Both the position numbers and the translations under genes were made by a program. This document shows positions 41,095-41,928 of a stretch of DNA of 41,928 bases, one piece after another (positions within the stretch are counted from its first letter, which is position 1; each line of letters begins with the position of its first letter). Origin of the DNA: JALOLV01 sp046295175 (GTDB lineage Bacteria > Bacteroidota > Bacteroidia > Cytophagales > Spirosomataceae). The stretch covers positions 1 through 41,928 of the forward strand of contig JBKBNY010000020.1 of the NCBI GenBank assembly GCA_046295175.1. Reading direction: 5' to 3'. The notes under the pieces are model-generated. The model was not told the DNA's origin and ran no database searches. It worked only from the letters and a program-made list of their open reading frames with translations.

Positions 41095-41910
41095 ATGAGC
41101 ATCTTAAGCAAAGATAAGATTAAAAAATTTATTCTTCCCTATCTAAGTAAAGGTAAACGGGGAGAATCGCTCAGTGAAGAAAAGCGAGTAAACATTGTTT
41201 CATTAATTTTTTATAGACTAAAGACAGGTTGTCAATGGCGAGAACTACCAATAGAGCGATATTTTAAGCATAACTATAGCTATAAAAGTGTGTTTTATCA
41301 TTTCAATAAATGGAGTACTGATGGGTCTTGGACAACCATGTGGCAAAGTTTGCTTAAAGAATACAAGAAGCATTTAGATTTATCATGTGTTCAATTGGAT
41401 GGTTCACACACAAGGGCAAATAGAGGAGGTCAAGCTGTTGGATTTCAGCATAGAAAGTCTGAAGAGACAACTAATTTTCTATATTTATGTGATAGTAAAG
41501 GTATTCTTTTAGGTATTTCTGAGCCAATCAGTGGGAACAACCATGATATATCAAACTTTAAAGTTCATTTTGAACAATTGATTTCTTGGCTTGAAATGTC
41601 TGAAATTTCTGTTGATGGATTATTTCTAAATGCCGATGCTGGATTTGATTCGACTGAATGCAGGCAGATATGTAGCCAACATAAAATCCACCCTAACATT
41701 GCTTTTAATATCAGAAATGGAAATAACAATGAGAGATTTGAGTATTTTGATGAGATATTATATCAAAACAGAACCATTATTGAGAGAGCCTTTGCTTGGA
41801 TAGATGCATTCAAAGCTTTGTTAGTGAGATATGAGACTAAAGCTAATAATTGGCGATGTCTTAATATTATCGCAATGGCGATATGTTTTGTAAGAAAAAT
41901 AAATCACTAA
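41095..41910 (+). CDS. IS5-family DDE transposase
   Basis: 271 residues from the ATG at 41095; an in-frame TTG at 41071 is also possible. An N-terminal helical DNA-binding part (EEKRVNIVSLIFYRLKTGCQWRELP, typical of IS5/IS1031 proteins) is followed by the catalytic domain with LDGSHTRANRGG (Asp102), LNADAGFDS (Asp181) and RTIIERAFAWIDAFKAL (Glu230). All three DDE residues are intact and there is no frameshift, so the element may be active. AT-rich compared with the core genes. Confidence 0.95.
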   Translation: MSILSKDKIKKFILPYLSKGKRGESLSEEKRVNIVSLIFYRLKTGCQWRELPIERYFKHNYSYKSVFYHFNKWSTDGSWTTMWQSLLKEYKKHLDLSCVQLDGSHTRANRGGQAVGFQHRKSEETTNFLYLCDSKGILLGISEPISGNNHDISNFKVHFEQLISWLEMSEISVDGLFLNADAGFDSTECRQICSQHKIHPNIAFNIRNGNNNERFEYFDEILYQNRTIIERAFAWIDAFKALLVRYETKANNWRCLNIIAMAICFVRKINH

Positions 41911-41928
41911 TTAATGTTAGACAAGTTC
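41908..41928 (-). repeat. Right terminal inverted repeat of the IS
   Basis: Ends in TTAGACAAGTTC, the complement of the left end, exactly at the window edge. Confidence 0.85.

Larger units (their letters stand above)
41014..41928 (+). mobile_element. IS5-family insertion sequence, 915 bp
   Basis: Ends are inverted: GAACTTGTCTAA at 41014-41025 and its complement at 41917-41928, with further partial similarity inward. One transposase gene fills it. Left flank is TAA (41011-41013); the right flank is outside the window, so target duplication cannot be checked. The window ends at its outer base. Confidence 0.85.

Overview
The window looks like a draft contig from a Cytophagales bacterium (Bacteroidota). 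The evidence is a TonB-dependent receptor, a BatD-like protein, a GSCFA protein, DUF4834, SusC-like carboxypeptidase-regulatory domains, large Ig/PKD-like repeat adhesins, and promoter boxes of the TAnnTTTG type. Genus cannot be fixed from the sequence. Both ends lie in repetitive DNA: base 1 is inside a 237-bp tandem-repeat array and the last base is the outer end of an insertion sequence. The window is therefore probably a whole contig broken at repeats.

Layout. 1-5.1 kb (minus): a repeat adhesin running off the window, an S74-chaperone surface protein and a GSCFA protein. 5.2-9.5 kb (plus): three thioredoxin-fold exported proteins with DUF4834 and DoxX genes. 9.5-13.4 kb (minus): a sterol-desaturase-type membrane hydroxylase, then ATP synthase gamma and alpha (atpG, atpA), separated by a tandem array of intergenic repeats. 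13.4-15.9 kb: repeat-rich DNA, a gene remnant, a secreted beta-propeller-like protein and a small lipoprotein. 15.9-18.3 kb (minus): an epimerase with a strikingly plant-like GDP-mannose 3,5-epimerase signature, an AraC regulator and a CoA-binding protein. 18.5-21.8 kb: a NUMOD4/HNH-type endonuclease, a GT39-type glycosyltransferase and an SGNH hydrolase.

21.9-25.9 kb holds a divergent module. On one side is a YfbK-type von Willebrand A protein whose N-terminus copies the SusC signature. On the other are an ECF-like sigma factor and a membrane anti-sigma-like protein that also carries a SusC-type regulatory domain plus a TonB-C-like end. 25.9-27.7 kb (minus) is a compact run of three unfamiliar genes: a protein with all the landmarks of an APH-like kinase, a putative PD-(D/E)XK nuclease and a 101-residue partner.

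27.7-32.2 kb (minus) carries an M1 metallopeptidase, chorismate synthase (aroC) and BatD. 32.3-33.4 kb (plus) is an exported Asp-box beta-propeller. 33.4-37.1 kb (minus) has a TonB-dependent receptor, a frameshifted small gene overlapping its start codon, and a COG4315-type lipoprotein. The receptor promoter carries one of two identical-architecture dyads (CGTTAT-N12-ATAACG) centred 252 bp apart. 37.2-41.9 kb has the menaquinone methyltransferase (ubiE/menG), a YdeI/DUF1905-like protein, a serine hydrolase, and an AraC-type regulator whose 5' end was cut off by a 915-bp IS5-family element.

Intergenic regions are rich in short palindromes with compensated stem changes, a GC-rich 50-bp hairpin element in four copies, and a 142-bp nested inverted repeat.
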